DNA from: Branchiostoma belcheri
Lineage: Eukaryota > Chordata > Leptocardii > Amphioxiformes > Branchiostomatidae
Assembly (NCBI RefSeq): GCF_001625305.1
Contig: NW_017803424.1
Location: forward strand, 110,352 to 174,351
Reading direction: 5' to 3'
Length of the DNA stretch: 64,000 bases
Of the stretch, positions 1 through 13,700 are shown piece by piece. Under the pieces are notes generated by a model. It worked only from the letters and a program-made list of their open reading frames with translations, was not told the DNA's origin and did not search any database. Made by a program: the position numbers and the translations under genes. Within the stretch, counting starts at the first letter, position 1, and each line of letters opens with the position of its first letter.

Positions 1-551
1 GAGGGGGGGCACTGGGTGAACGCATACGTTACATTTATAGAAAACACATTAAGATTTAAATTATGGGTACCCAGATATCTTGCGTAGATATATTCACCTC
101 TATAAGAATGCTAGTATGCTAGTGTTTGCTCATTAGCTTAGTACCACTATACTCTAATGTACTATACTATATACTGAAACAATATTTTCTACTTGCAACT
201 TTTTTCGGGTCTCTTTGGCCAATTTTTCTGTGTCAATGTCACGCGATTTAGCAGCGCAGCTAATTAAATGGCGAAATTTAGGATCAAATCCCCATCCAAT
301 TGAAAAAAAATGGGGCCTTACATAATTCTTCAAAGTAAAAGATGTATCCTAAGGTTTACACAAACAAAATACAGCGCTGAATAACATTGCAATAAGCTAC
401 AAAAATCCTATTCAAGACTAATATGAGGATCTCCAACAAAGTCTTCACCTAATATCCACCTAACATTCCTGTCACATGTGATCCTAGCTGTTTTTATGCG
501 TAAGATAAATCAGTTTAGATCAGTTGTTTAATAGGCACATCTAAAGCTTTC

Positions 552-655
552 AGAGGTGCTAATTGTTGGAGCGGCGCTCTCTCCGCACTCCAAGGAATTT
601 TAGGTCGCAGAAAATAGCTCGGTGAAAGCGTCGTCTTAGTGGAATGGGTGCCTAA
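552..655. repeat. dispersed repeat, copy also at 55405-55500
   Basis: GGCGCTCTCTCCGC followed after a short gap by AATTTYAGGTCGC and a GTCTWAGTGG motif is shared with 55420-55500 in the same orientation. A related GCGC-rich segment is at 54365-54570. I cannot classify it. Confidence 0.5.
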
Positions 656-1036
656 GCTAGAAATGATTCTAACAGCGGGGTCACTTACACGTAGAAAGGA
701 TGTGCAGAATGTGTTAAACACCTGTTTTTGTCAGTTTTTGAAGGGATTTTTGGGACGGCCTTGAGCGTTGCCGCCGAATGGTGATAAAACAGGAGTGCAG
801 GAGGGATAATCTTAAAACATCTTTTGGATCTTGTTGGTTCATTAAGTGTGCAAAATTAGATACAACATTAAATGTTACCAAGAAAAGGATTCAAGCATGA
901 AAAATGCCAATGGCAATTGCTTAAGCTGGCCTAATAAAAAGGGAAAGTTGCTCTATCCTATGGATGATATTTACAATATTTTTCAGCTAGCAAATACTTT
1001 GGTGTTTGCTCCAGGCCAGGAATGGACTAAGAGATT

Positions 1037-1100
1037 CATAGCAACCTTCCTTGTTCCGATCCATCAAAACGTCATTTGATAAACAAGGAAGGTTGCTATG
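1037..1100. repeat. hairpin repeat, CCATAGCAACCTTCC family
   Basis: Arms of about 19 bases, CATAGCAACCTTCCTTGTT and its complement, flank a loop containing ATCCATCAAAACGTCATTTG. The same hairpin recurs near 1168-1257, 1845-1917 (decayed), 2888-2960, 3088-3156, 4010-4068, 4652-4712 (decayed), 5690-5758 and 5886-5952. A decayed copy lies near 58738-58796 and a single arm near 62880-62900. This looks like a foldback or MITE-type repeat multiplied further by the 2.8-kb duplication. Confidence 0.8.
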
Positions 1101-4100
1101 GACAACATTTACAATATGATATCATCTAACCGTTGCTTGAGTGTTGGCTCCAGGCCAGAAATGGACCAAGTCGTCCATAGCAACCTTCCTACAATGGCAA
1201 CCTTCCTTGTCCCCATCCATCAAAATGTCATTTTAAAAACAAGGAAGGTTGCTATGGATTTTTTAAATACTTAATACTGGCCATGTTCATCTACAAGAAA
1301 TGTTCGATATGTATTGTATTATAGCCTCAATAGCAGAATTGTATGGCGGCGGCGATATTTATTCCCGTAAGCGACGCGACTTATGCCGCAACAGAACGGT
1401 TTTATAGTCGAGGCACTTTTGTTGGAAAGAGAGGGTGCATCAAACACCTACTGCAGTAAGCCAGGAGAGGACCTGTTGATGTATTCACGATAGGACCCGA
1501 TAAAATTACGGTGTACATTTGTTGCCAAGTTTACTCTAAAGCCCAGTTAATAAAGACCCAGGGGGCCAAACACTACAACAATAGCGCCCAGCAGTTGCAA
1601 CGTCCCACTCTCCATAAAAAATTAAACACACACCCGTTTGGCTTTTCCCCCTAATTTGGCTCAAGTATAAGGGATAATCTTGAAATATCTCAGAGGACTT
1701 GTTGGTTCATCATGTTAGAAAATTCTGAAAAAAAAAACGCCTTTTGATGTTACGAAGCTTTGGCTGGATAGATAAACAGGAAAGGTTGCTATGGACAATA
1801 TTCAAAATATATCGATGCTCGAGTGTTGGACTAGAAATGGACTAAGTTTTTTATAGCAACATGTTCCCATTCATCAAAACGTCATTTGATTGACAAGACA
1901 GGGTTGCTATGGATATTTATAATACTTGATATAAGTCAGGCTTATTTAAAGAAATGTTTGAAGGCACACTTACACACATCTCAAATTTTAACACCAGTAA
2001 CTGATCTGCTACTTAAAATGCATTCATTCGTAAGATGTTTTGCATCTTAACGTCTAAGGTTTGTTTGTTAAAGAATAAGTTATGCAATCCTCTCTTTTTC
2101 AGTTATTTTCTTTTATGATTCGGACATAGATAATGCAGCCAACAATAAAATAGGAACTTTTAAACGCAAAAGGCCATAATACGACTATTGTAAAATACAA
2201 ATCATACTTCAAGTGTTTTAAAGTAAATGTCGATATCATTTGAAATCACACCGAGAAACAACACATGCGAATTTTCAGAAAGCCTTCTTTCGTAATTAAG
2301 TTGAGACTGTTAAACGTACTTTAAGCAACTTGTGTAGAATTTCCTTATTCATATAATGTATGCAAAACATTGCAATACTTTTCATATATATTTATTAAGA
2401 AAACTTGGAAAGGAGTAAATCATAAAAGGTCAGTATCATCTGTTTGAAGGTATGAGGTTGTGGATGTCTAATTGTAATATCATGCATGATAAACAGGTCT
2501 ATATTTATCTGCACGTAGACAGGGAGAAGGGAAGCGGAGGGGGGGGGGCACTGGGTGAACGCGTACTTTACATTTATAGAAAACACATTGAGCTTTAAAT
2601 TATGGGTACCCAGATATTTTGCGTAGATATATTCACCTCTATAAGAATGCTATAATTACGCTAGTGTTTGTTCATTAGCTTAGTACCACTATAGTGTAAT
2701 GTACATGTACTATTATACTATATATTGTATATAATATATACTTAAATAGTGAACAATATTTCCCAATTTTGACGATTGCTTTGGCTGGCCAGATAAAAAG
2801 GGGAAGTTGCTATAGCCTATGGATGATATTTACAATATTTTTCAGCTAACCAATGCTTTGGTGTTGGCTCCAGGCCAGAAATGGACTAAGCCTTCCATAT
2901 CAACCTTCCTTGTCTCCATCCATCAAAACGTCATTTGATAAACAAGGAAGGTTGCTATGGACAACATTTACAATATGATATCAACTAGGCTAACATTACG
3001 TGACAAAGAGCAAAGGTTTCGATGAACAATATTTACAATAAATCGATGCTCGAGTGTTGGCCCCAGGCCAAAAATGGACTAAGTCTTCCATAGCAACCTT
3101 CCTTGTCCCCATCCATCAAAACGTCATTTGATAAACAAGGAAGGTTGCTATGGATTTTTGAAATACTTCATACTGGCCAGGTTCATGTATAGAAATAGAT
3201 ATGGCGTATATTAGCACGCTTAACCACATTAAATTTAAACATGTCTAATCCGTATTATGATGTTAATTTAGAACTAATTCAAGTGACGCATAAGGCAGTA
3301 TAGGTAATCCAGCTTATTCTGTTAAAAGCGAGTCTCAGAGCTTAATAGGGTCTAAATAGTTTTGCAACATTACAGGTTTTACTGTAGCGATGTTACACTA
3401 TGGAAAGTTATAGTAATAATAGAACCTCCTAACTGTGATATATAAGGCTAGGTAATAGAAACAACGTAGGCTAGGCATTTGTGGTGCAGAATAACTCTGG
3501 TTGTGTAAATCATTACAATGATCGCAGGCTATTTAAACTTCCCAACTCAAAACCTTAGGCCTTGTAGATTGGTGAAATAAATAAATACACAAATCACCAG
3601 AAACCGGTCTCCGAAACAGGTATATGTTTATGAGACATTCTGGGTTCCGTTTGGACTCGATTCAGTCACGAGAATGATTCAAGCGGGTGGTCATTAAGAG
3701 TTTTTTGACGTATAAAATTTTGTTCTTTCATTGAATTACAAATAAGGGCATGTAAAGTAACTATAAATTCAGAATCTCACGTTTTTACATTTCGCAACTA
3801 AGATACAGTTAATGTAGAAAGAATTCCTTCTTTGAAGACTAAAGTAAATTTGAAAACTTTGGCTTGTTTGTCGTATTTATCATACATTTTCAGAAAGCCT
3901 TCTTTCGTAATTAAGTTCAGACTGTTAAACGTACTTTAAGCAACTTGTGTAGAATTTCCTTATTCATATAATGTATGCAAAACAAACAATTTTTCTGTGT
4001 CAATGTCGAAACCTTCCTTGTCCCCATCCATCAAAATGTCATTTTATAAACAAGGAAGGTTGCTATGGTTTTTTTAATACTTAATACTGGCCTTGTTCAT

Positions 4101-6867
4101 CTACAAGAAATGTTCGATATGTATTGTATTATAGCCTCAATAGCAGAATTGTATGGCGGCGGCGATATTTATTCCCGTAAGCGACGCGACTTATGCCGCA
4201 ACAGAACGGTTTTATAGTCAAGGCACTTTTGTTGGAAAGAGGGTGCATCAAACACCTACTGCAGTAAGCCAGAAGAGGACCTGTTGATGTATTCACGATA
4301 GGACCCGATAAAATTATGGTGTACATTTGTTGCCAAGTTTTCTCTAAAGCCCAGTTAATAAAGACCAGGGGCCCAAACACTACAGCAATAGCGTCCAGCA
4401 GTCGCAACGCCCCACTCTCTATAAAAATTAAACACCCGTCGGCTTTCCCCCCTAATTTGGCTCAAGTATAAGCGATAATCTTGAAATATTTCAGAGGACT
4501 TGTTGGTTCATCATGTTAGAAAATTCTGAAAAAAAAACGTCTTTTGATGTTACGAAGCTTTGGCTGGATAGATAAACAGGAAAGGTTGCTATGGACAATA
4601 TTCAAAATATATCGATGCTCGAGTGTAGGGCTAGAAATGGACTAAGTTTTCTATAGCAACCTGTCCCCATTCATCAAAAAGTCATTTGATTAACAAGAAA
4701 GGTTGCTATGGATATTTATAATACTTAATATGAGTCAGGTTTATTTAAAGCAATGTTTGAAGGCACACTTACACACATCTCAAATTTTAACACCAGTAGC
4801 TGATCTGCTACTTAAAATGCATTCATTCGTAAGATGTTTTGCATCTTAACGTCTAAGGTTTGTTTGTTAAAGAATAAGTTATGCAATACTCTCTTTTTCA
4901 GTTATTTTCTTTTATGATTCGGACATAGATTATGCAGCCAACAATAAAATAGGAACTTTGAAACGCAAAAGGCTATAATACGACTATTGTAAAATACAAA
5001 TCATACTTCAAGTGTTTTAAAGTAAATGTCGATATCATTTAAAAGCACGACGAGAAACAACACATGGGAATTTTCAGAAAGCCTTCTTTCCTAATTAAGT
5101 TGAGACTGTTAAACGTACTTTAAGTAACTTGTGTAGAATTTCCTTATTCATATAATGTATGCAAAACGTTGCCATACTTTTTATATTTATTAAGAAAACT
5201 TGGAAAGGAGTAAATCATAAATGGTCGATATCATCTGTTTGAAGGTATGAGGTTGTGGATGTCTAATTGTAATATCCTTTAATGCATAATAAACAGGTCT
5301 ATATTTATCTGTACATAGAAAGAGAGAAAGGAAAGCGGAGGGGGGGCACTGGGTGAACGCATACGTTACATTTATAGAAAACACATTGAGCTTTAGATCA
5401 TGGGTACCCAGATATCTTGCGTAGATATATTCACCTCTATAAGAATGCTATAATTACGCTAGTGTTTGTTCATTAGCTTAGTACCACTATAGTGTAATGT
5501 ACATGTACTATTATACTATATACTGTATATACTATATACTTAAATAGTGAACAATATTTCCCAATTTTGACGATTGTTTTGGCTGGCCAGATAAAAAGGG
5601 GAAGTTGCTATAGCCTATGGATGATATTTACAATATTTTTCAGCTAACCAATGCTTTGGTGTTGGCTCCAGGCCAGAAATGGACTAAGCCTTCCATAGCA
5701 ACCTTCCTTGTCTCCATCCATCAAAACGTCATTTGATAAACAAGGAAGGTTGCTATGGACAACATTTACAATATGATATCAACTAGGCTAACATTACGTG
5801 ACAAAGAGCAAAGGTTGCGATGAACAATATTTACAATAAATCGATGCTCGAGTGTTGGCCCCAGGCCAAAAATGGACTAAGTCTTCCATAGCAACCTTCC
5901 TTGTCCCCATCCATCAAAACGTCATTTGATAAACAAGGAAGGTTGCTATGGATTTTTGAAATACTTCATACTGGCCAGGTTCATGTATAGAAATAGATAT
6001 GGCGTATATTAGCACGCTTAACCACATCTACATGTCTAATCCGTATTATGATGTTAATTTAGAACTAATTCAAGTGACGCATAAGGCAGTATAGGTAATC
6101 CAGCTTATCCTGTTAAAAGCGAGTCTCAGAGCTTAATAGGGTCTAAATAGTTTTGCAACATTACAGGTTTTACTGTAGCGATGTTACACTATGGAAAGTT
6201 ATAGTAATAATAGAACCTCCTAACTGTTATATATAAGGCTAGGTAATAGAAACAACGTAGGCATTTATGGTGCAGAATAACTCTGGTTGTGTAAATCATT
6301 ACAATGATCGCAGGCTATTTAAACTTCCCAACTCAAAATGTACCTTAGGCCTTGTAGATTGGTGAAATAAATAGATACACAAATCACCAGAAACCGGTCT
6401 CCGAAACAGGTATATGTTTATGAGACATTCTGGGGTCCGATTGGACTCGATTCAGTCACGAGAATGATTCAAGCGGATGGTCATTAAGAGTTTGTTGACG
6501 TATAAAAATTTTGTTCATTCATTGAATTACAAATAAGGGCATGTAAAGTAACTATAAATTCAGAATCTCACGTTTTTACATTTCGCAACTAAGATGCAGT
6601 TAATTTAGAAAAAAATTCCTTCCTAGAAGACTAAAGTAAATTTGAAAACTTTGGCTTGTTAGTCGTATTCATCATACAAATGCGTGTGTAGAAGAATAGC
6701 AGCTTTTGGAAACGATAGAAATTTTCCAAAACTCTTAAAACCTTGAATAAATATTATGCTATTGTCGCAAACATTTGCAGCGTCTTATCATGGCATGAGT
6801 ACATTTTATGATTATATATTAGTTAGAATGCTTTGCTTCACTTTTCATGAATCATCATGTTTCATGT

Positions 6868-7050
6868 GTGGGGTCGTGTGGCGTAGCGTCTTCGACTCGG
6901 AACCAAGAGTCCTGGGTTCGAACCCCACCTTGTCACCGATCTTTTACACAACCTTTACCACTTCACTCCGGGAGAAATGCTTGAAAAGGACGTTAAATGG
7001 AGGTCCTGTGTTTGGGAGAGCCACACTTTTGTTAGGTCTAAATGTCAGAT
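6868..7050 (+). mobile_element. tRNA-derived SINE
   Basis: The head at 6872-6940 has a box A-like TGGCGTAGCGTC and a box B-like GGTTCGAACCC, as in a tRNA-derived RNA polymerase III promoter. The acceptor stem does not pair, so it is not a working tRNA gene. The body at about 6990-7030 contains GGAGGTCCTGTGTTTGGGA. A sister copy of that body is at 63333-63380. Deeply conserved SINE central domains are known in lancelets and other animals; membership in such a family is inference. Confidence 0.65.
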
Positions 7051-7254
7051 TGATGTTTTTGTCAGCAAATGTTTTAAAGATTGAACAACACATACAATGT
7101 ATCACTTGCTTCTTTTTCGGAAAGCGGAAGTCAATACTACTTCGCATAGGAAATGGCATTTTATTTACCTTTAGATGCAATAAATCTACAACGTGCAACA
7201 AAAGTAAAAACACAGCTGATTGAAATGGCGACACATCATTTCCTATACATCGGT

Positions 7255-7306
7255 GCTGTCTCTCTCTCTATATATCTATCTATCTATCTCTATATATCTA
7301 TATCTA

Positions 7307-7345
<39 letters not shown>

Positions 7346-7360
7346 AGCTATATCTATCTA

Positions 7361-7444
<84 letters not shown>

Positions 7445-7457
7445 TAGATAGATAGAT

Positions 7458-7495
<38 letters not shown>

Positions 7496-7497
7496 GA
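7255..7497. repeat. compound microsatellite, (CTAT)n / (CT)n / (TA)n / (GATA)n
   Basis: CTAT repeats run into CT and TA repeats and then into GAGA and GATA repeats, which makes the whole tract close to palindromic. Open frames across it are low-complexity artefacts. Confidence 0.95.
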
Positions 7498-7709
7498 ATA
7501 GTTATATGTATAGAACTTTAAGAAGTTTTTTTATAACATATCAAATCATTATGTACTAAACTGTACGCCTCTGATAATAACGTGTGGCCACTACATTGTC
7601 TATTCCGTCACTTAAGTGATTTTTTTGCTTTTGTTAACATCTTTTTACTGGCACAACATATCTGGAACCGGCGGTCCTATAGATATCCCCTAAAGTATGT
7701 CTTTTTCAG

Positions 7710-7769
7710 GTGATTTACCCCTGTGTCCCGAAGGAGAAGTTTACGACACATTTCACCGACATTGCATTG
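7710..7769 (+). CDS. receptor exon: short Cys-pair linker
   Basis: A 60-base, 1-1 phase exon encoding [18 protein letters not shown] with two cysteines 13 residues apart. It follows an AG after CTTTTTC and ends at GTGAGC. A module this small probably links an unseen upstream domain to the first MAM. It could also be dispensable by skipping, because it is phase-symmetric. Confidence 0.75.
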
Positions 7770-10700
7770 GTGAGCTGAAAATGTCCACATTTTCATTCAA
7801 GCATGCACTTCCGTAAAATAAAACTCATCTGCCCATAAGTCTTACACCAATTTTCGACGTAAAGCTTTGTCTTGAGTGCGTCGTGATCACTAAAGCACTA
7901 AAGTTTGTATACATTTCTTTCTGATGTAAAGGCAGTTGCAAATGTTTTACCTTAGAGTTTCAGTCTTATTGTGTATTACGACTTTATACGACAGAAACAA
8001 AAAGTATGCCACGCTCTAAAATGGTTAAAGAAGGAGCTAAATTGATAAAATGCAATTTATCATTAATATAGACTAGCTACCAAGATAATAAAATTTCTTA
8101 TCTTCTTAACGTATAATATTATTTGTCCTTTCGATCGCTGTATATCCCTACGATATTGGATTAAAAAAATGTTCTGCTTCTACACAGAAACAAGACCACC
8201 GGTGCCTTGTGACTTCCAGGACAAAGGAACCTGTGAGTGGATCCAGGAAACCGATGATGATTTGAACTGGGCAAAAGGATATGGTGCAAACGCAGAATCC
8301 ACCGTGCTACCCTCGGTTGATCATACCTCTGGATCTGGTGGGTGTAATAAACATATTAATTTACGTTTTATATACATTTAGTAGTCAATACAAATGCACA
8401 GTTATGTTTACCTTTGCCGAATGACAACTTATTGTCTTCTTCTCTTTCTCCTTTCCCCCTTCCTTTTTTCTTTTATTTTATCCTCTTCTTTTTCAAACAA
8501 GTAAGGTTGCTGATTATGACCTGAGCCATGTTAACTGGTGTAGGAGACACGCTGTGGTGTTGGAATTGGTTTTAATTTTCTAATAAAAGTAAACAAATCA
8601 TTAGTTTTTGGCTATATCATGTAAAGGCAAACACCATGCATTTACTTTGCAAATGTTACCTTATCTAGGTTACTGAAAGAAGACTATGATTTTAATGCAT
8701 CTAATACTTGAAACAAAGAGAATGGCTGCGTAAGGAAGCACTCAGTGTACCTAAGACGCGCTTCCTTTCTCCCAGCAAAGATCTCATTTTAATATTATAA
8801 TGACATTGAAATGAGCAAGGTGCGAGTAGAAGATCGTAAATATGCAATAGGTATGGTGATAATTGCTGTAGCTTCACCACCCACTGCCCCTCCTGCTATT
8901 TTGCATTTGTATTGAGCTAACTTCACACCCTCTTTGTATTTTCAGTGTTCTATGTTAGAAGACTTCATAGCTTGAAAAATGCTTGAAAAGAAAGTAAAAA
9001 TGAAAAACATTTTCTTAAATACAGCATGTATCCACCAGATCTAACCATGGAGGTATACCTCCATGATCTAACTCAAGTCTATATTGCAGGGTCTTACAAA
9101 ATTGGCGATGGAGCCCCGACTTTAACTGTGCGAGGTTATAACCTCCTTGATTTCAGCCATGTTCAGACAATCTTTGTCCTCCATTTTAGTACCAATACAT
9201 AGTGTATTTCGAATTCCAGGAGATTACATTACGGACTAATCAAGGAGGTAAATTTATACTAGCGTTAAACGCATTGTGTGAACCATAGAGGTAGAATTAT
9301 AACCTACTTGTGTGAACGAAGACCCATAGCACGCTATATAGGTCCAAAGATATACATGTAGCAAGGAGGTTATAATCTCATAGTCCTTGGTTATTTAGCC
9401 AGCGTGCGTTGCTCAATGTCCAACTGACAAGGGCGGACAAGGCCTGTGCATTATATATATTTAGCCTCTACCAGGCTTCGGAAGGTAGCAGGAAAGAGTA
9501 CGAAATTGGTTGATAACATGCACCCGGGCGCGGCAAAATGTGCTTTCTAGCAGACCAACTCCCTCGGCATATTATCTCTAGATTTGGGCAATTTCTAATA
9601 TTTCCAGCCACCTCCCAAAGACTGGTAAAGCCTACTGTGAGAGGCCATAGTTTACAAACAGGATTCAAAATGACCATTTTATGTGCTAAATGTTCTTTAG
9701 TGGCCCCTATGTAGCAAATCAAAGCTACCATTATGTAACATTTCACGTCAAAAGTTAAAGCACGTACATGTGCTCAAAATGAACATTCTGAAAACGGAGG
9801 GATGACAAGAAACTACATGAACTGTATAATGGTATAAGCAAGGAAGTTTAGGAAAATACAGGACATGGTCATAGTTGCATGTTTGGAGCCAGACAAGTCA
9901 ATACACATCAAACGATTTTTCATCTCAATGGGCCAGGCTTAAAAGTCTATTAGAAATTTTCTTCAGATAAATTATAACACATCTAGCTATCTTCTGCCCA
10001 ACAGGCAGAGCTGTTGTTCAGGTTCATAGCTGCTATGTATAAAACTACATTTCAAATCCAGAACTTTCAATTCGAGGAGTAAGAAACAAATGTTTAAAAA
10101 CAAAGACTTGTGGTAAAGTCTGAATTTGAATGGATACATGCTGCCGTCTGCCCGCTATGCATAATTAAAGATAATTGCCTTGAGTGGAGGTGCGAAAACA
10201 ATTAATTTCATTCACAGTCATGAGGCTTGATAAAGATTGACAGGTCAAGGAAGGAAATCGACCAGAATTTAGACTTTTAAACTTTAAAGCCCGAGACCAA
10301 ACTCTTCCCATTGGGTTACAAAGTTGAAATTGGGTGCAAACAATGCGTAAGAAGTCGGTTTCTATGAATCGGTTTTCAGAAAAACTACTTTATCCCCGTA
10401 TATCTAGCTATTGGTAGATAAAGTCATACCTACCCCCTAGATTTCTACCAAAATGGACTATATTTCTAAATATTTTCAAATCTAAGCTATATTCTTCTTT
10501 TCTGGAAACCGATTCCTATAAAGTGCATATCTCTCCACATTCTCTGAAAGTTTTGTATTACAATTCTGAGCGGAAGGGTTTGGTCTAGGCCGATTTTATA
10601 TAGTCACAATGATCTAATATTATTATTATTTATGGAACAATTATGCAGATTTTCGAAGGAAGAAGTAGTTATTTAGAATCAGTGGTATTTCATCTAAGTT

Positions 10701-13700
10701 ACTTCCAAATTTGAAGTTGATTGGTCGCGCCAAACTTGAGATACATGCGATTTCATGGGTAGCTCTGTATCACCCCCATTTTAGTCCAAAGCGCGTCTTA
10801 GGTACACGGAGCATGGATGATGCTGAAATACAATTTGTCAAGTTTCGTCTTAAAACGTTTTAGATAAAATAAATATTGTTTTGTCTGTGTATTTTTCAGA
10901 TAATGGGTTTTACCTTTTTCTGCAAGCTTCTGCATCGCATCAGCCGTTTGACACAGCAAGAATCATCGGATCTGTTATAGTCCCATCGAAGACCGAGACC
11001 TGCAATGTACGGTAGAACCTGGAATGCAAATAAGTTTTACTTACAGTTTCTCCATTCATATGCATATTGAAATGTAGTTTCAAAAATGGGTTGACTGTTA
11101 TGTATGATATAACGACTTTCACTGTTGCAGATTACTCTGTACTACATTAACGTGGGTGAGAATCTGGGCAATCTAAACATCTATACAAAAAGCTACCACG
11201 ACAACAGCGAGGCTGTTGCTTGGACGTCTCCAGCCCAGCCGGCTGAAAACTGGACAGTTTCAGTGGTCACCTTAGTGCAAAACGCCCCCTTCCAGGTTAT
11301 TTTTTGCGTTTTCTTGTTCATAATGATTTGGTTTACAGTACAGTAAAACGTTTGTAAAGTGTTTAGTAAATAATATGGATAATAGACATGACATAAACAT
11401 TAATGTAGCAAAAAGTATTGTTTTTATCAGGAAACTTTGCATACACCGTAAGAAAAATACAACTTTATAAGTGAAATACAAATAGCTTTAGAATTTGCAA
11501 AATGTAGAATAACGTTACTGTTTGTTCAAAATTTCCTTCAAACCATTTAGAATTGCATGCAGCTTCATGACGTCTCCGTACGACTGTAAATGCAGAACAC
11601 ATTGAATAATGATGCTGAATTAGAATTGTAGAATTCTAAAAGAGAAAAAGGAGGTGCTCTATTAGTAACAAGTGCAAGTGTTCCTTGCAGGTTATAATTG
11701 AAGGTATTATCGGGTACGGCCGTCAATCTGCTACCGCTATTGATGACATTTCATTTTCGTCAGGATGCACCGTCGATGGTAAGACGATACTTAATGCATT
11801 ACTAGCCCCGTGTTAACCGTGTTAACTGTTGTTGAAATAATAGTCATTTCGTTTATATTTACGTTAAAGGTTTTACCCCTATTTTTTTACAGTTTGTTTG
11901 GTCTAATCATCTGCTTGTTTAGCATGCAGTCAAGAGTTGAACTCTATTGTTCAAAATTGTATTTGCAGTTATTTACATGTCACCAACCCATGATTTAGTT
12001 ATCCTAATGTTAGGTCACCTCTGCAAAGCTTTAAAACGTTTTGATTCATTTTTGCTTACTAACTTTAAAAGTTTAATTCATAGCAATGCAAATTATAATG
12101 ATCACTTTTGTTGTTATAACATGATAAGTGAGGCTGACTAACAACCATGTTGCATTGTTTTTCAGTTGATGGTAACGTCAGGCTCGTCGATGGAGATTCA
12201 TTCGGTGAGGGAAGAATAGAAGTCTATTTCGACCATGAATGGGGCTCCATCTGCAACAGCGGGTGGACAAAGGACAACTCCGACGTTATCTGTGATCAGC
12301 TAGGCTACGGGGAGTCCCAGTGGTTCAACAGTAAATATCCTGCAAGTCAAGGAGTTCCCATTCACCTTGACGAGGTCCGATGTGACCCTGAAACGCATTC
12401 AAAAATCACAGAATGTAGCCATAGTCGCTGGGGCCATCACCAACCGCGCTGTTCTCATGCTACTGATGTCTCAGTGCGTTGTTCAGGTAAATATAATTAG
12501 TTTATCATATTCCAAACATGTCCGACCCCACTTTTCTTCATAAATCTACATGCATGTGATTCACAAATTATTCTATTTGTCCGTAAGCCCTACACATGTC
12601 GGTGATTCTAAATTTTCATAGGGTTCTGGCACGAATGCCTGGAGAGCGAGTTTCCCTGCCACAATGGTGTCTGCGTGCCGCTAGAGACCTTCTGTGACTT
12701 TAACAACGACTGTGGGGACACGTCTGACGAAAACAGCTGCAGTAAGTATTGACATATTGACTGATAGTAGAAATCGTTAATGGGGTATAATGAGTCACGA
12801 CGAAATTAGGTTGTTTTGCCAGGTTTATTATTTGATCAAGAAATACATTCTGCTCCGTCAGCGTCACGAGGATTCCATATGAGAGGAAATATGTTTACTA
12901 TCGTTTGAAAATATTTGATATGCAGATACTGGGTCAGAAAGACCATTATTTTAATAGCAAAGGTCGTAAAATGGATTCATACACACAATGTATGGCTATC
13001 AGTGGTTTCTACCAAACACAAAGTTCAATTGGTATAATTTGTCAAATGAAGGGAAAACATTAAGAGAAAACAAATGACTACTAGCTCTTTAGTGAGGACT
13101 GCGTTTCAACAATAATTGTTAATGTAAGGATGACTTCTCGGGTTTTATTGTTTAAGTGTTACCTATGAGTAACAAACAGTTTTTCATAATGTTGTATATA
13201 TGCCCTTTTCCAGACCACTATCCTGCCAGATGTAGTTTTCAAAATGGCCTCTGCAACTGGATACAGCCCAAATCGGACGACACTGATTGGTTGCGAATCC
13301 GTGGTTCATCTGGGGTTTCAGATCAAGCACCTCCCACTGATCATCAGACAGCCGTAGGTAAGGCTAAAACATGTCGAGATGCCAAAACCTATTGGTTTCT
13401 AAAAGATTTGTACTGCTAAAATATTTCTTTTTTTACCAGTTTACTGCCATCATCACAAAAATCCGTTATGTGATCATTAGTATTAAAACAGATAAATTTC
13501 AGTCATAGATAGCTTGCTTTTTTCTGATTGAACAGTTTTAGAATGGGCTATCCAGTAATGTGATCGTGAAATGAGTAAATAATTGAATGTGTGCCACAGA
13601 CGGGTACTACTTGTACATTGCTGGCCATTTGGTAAACGAAGGGACTAAAAACGCCGAGCTGTTGCTGCCACAATACTTCTCGTCAAACGGATCTGAATGC

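Larger units (their letters stand above)
1..6680. repeat. tandem segmental duplication, about 2.8 kb unit, 2.4 copies
   Basis: Long stretches recur at an offset of about 2800 bases. The block beginning with the G-run and GCACTGGGTGAACGC occurs near 8, 2548 and 5344. The block with GTATGAGGTTGTGGATG occurs near 2451 and 5246. The block with GCGGCGGCGATATTTATTCC occurs near 1345 and 4154. The homology of the last copy stops near 6679. The copies differ by scattered substitutions and small indels, and the junctions are mosaic (the segment at 3892-3985 resembles 2276-2370). I see no exon here. Short open frames at 2395-2586 and 5190-5384 (-) are simply two copies of the same repeat. Confidence 0.85.

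Noticed and set aside
846..1079. 77-codon plus-strand frame as a possible first exon of the receptor
   Set aside because: No signal peptide and no donor in the right phase; it overlaps a hairpin repeat.
2395..5384. Similar 63- and 64-codon minus-strand frames at 2395-2586 and 5190-5384
   Set aside because: They are the two copies of one stretch of the 2.8-kb duplication; low-quality coding with no domain.
6872..6940. A genuine tRNA gene
   Set aside because: A- and B-box-like motifs are present, but the acceptor stem does not pair and the SINE body follows.
7153..7447. Frames rich in Ser/Ile/Tyr/Leu
   Set aside because: They are translations of the CTAT/TA microsatellite.
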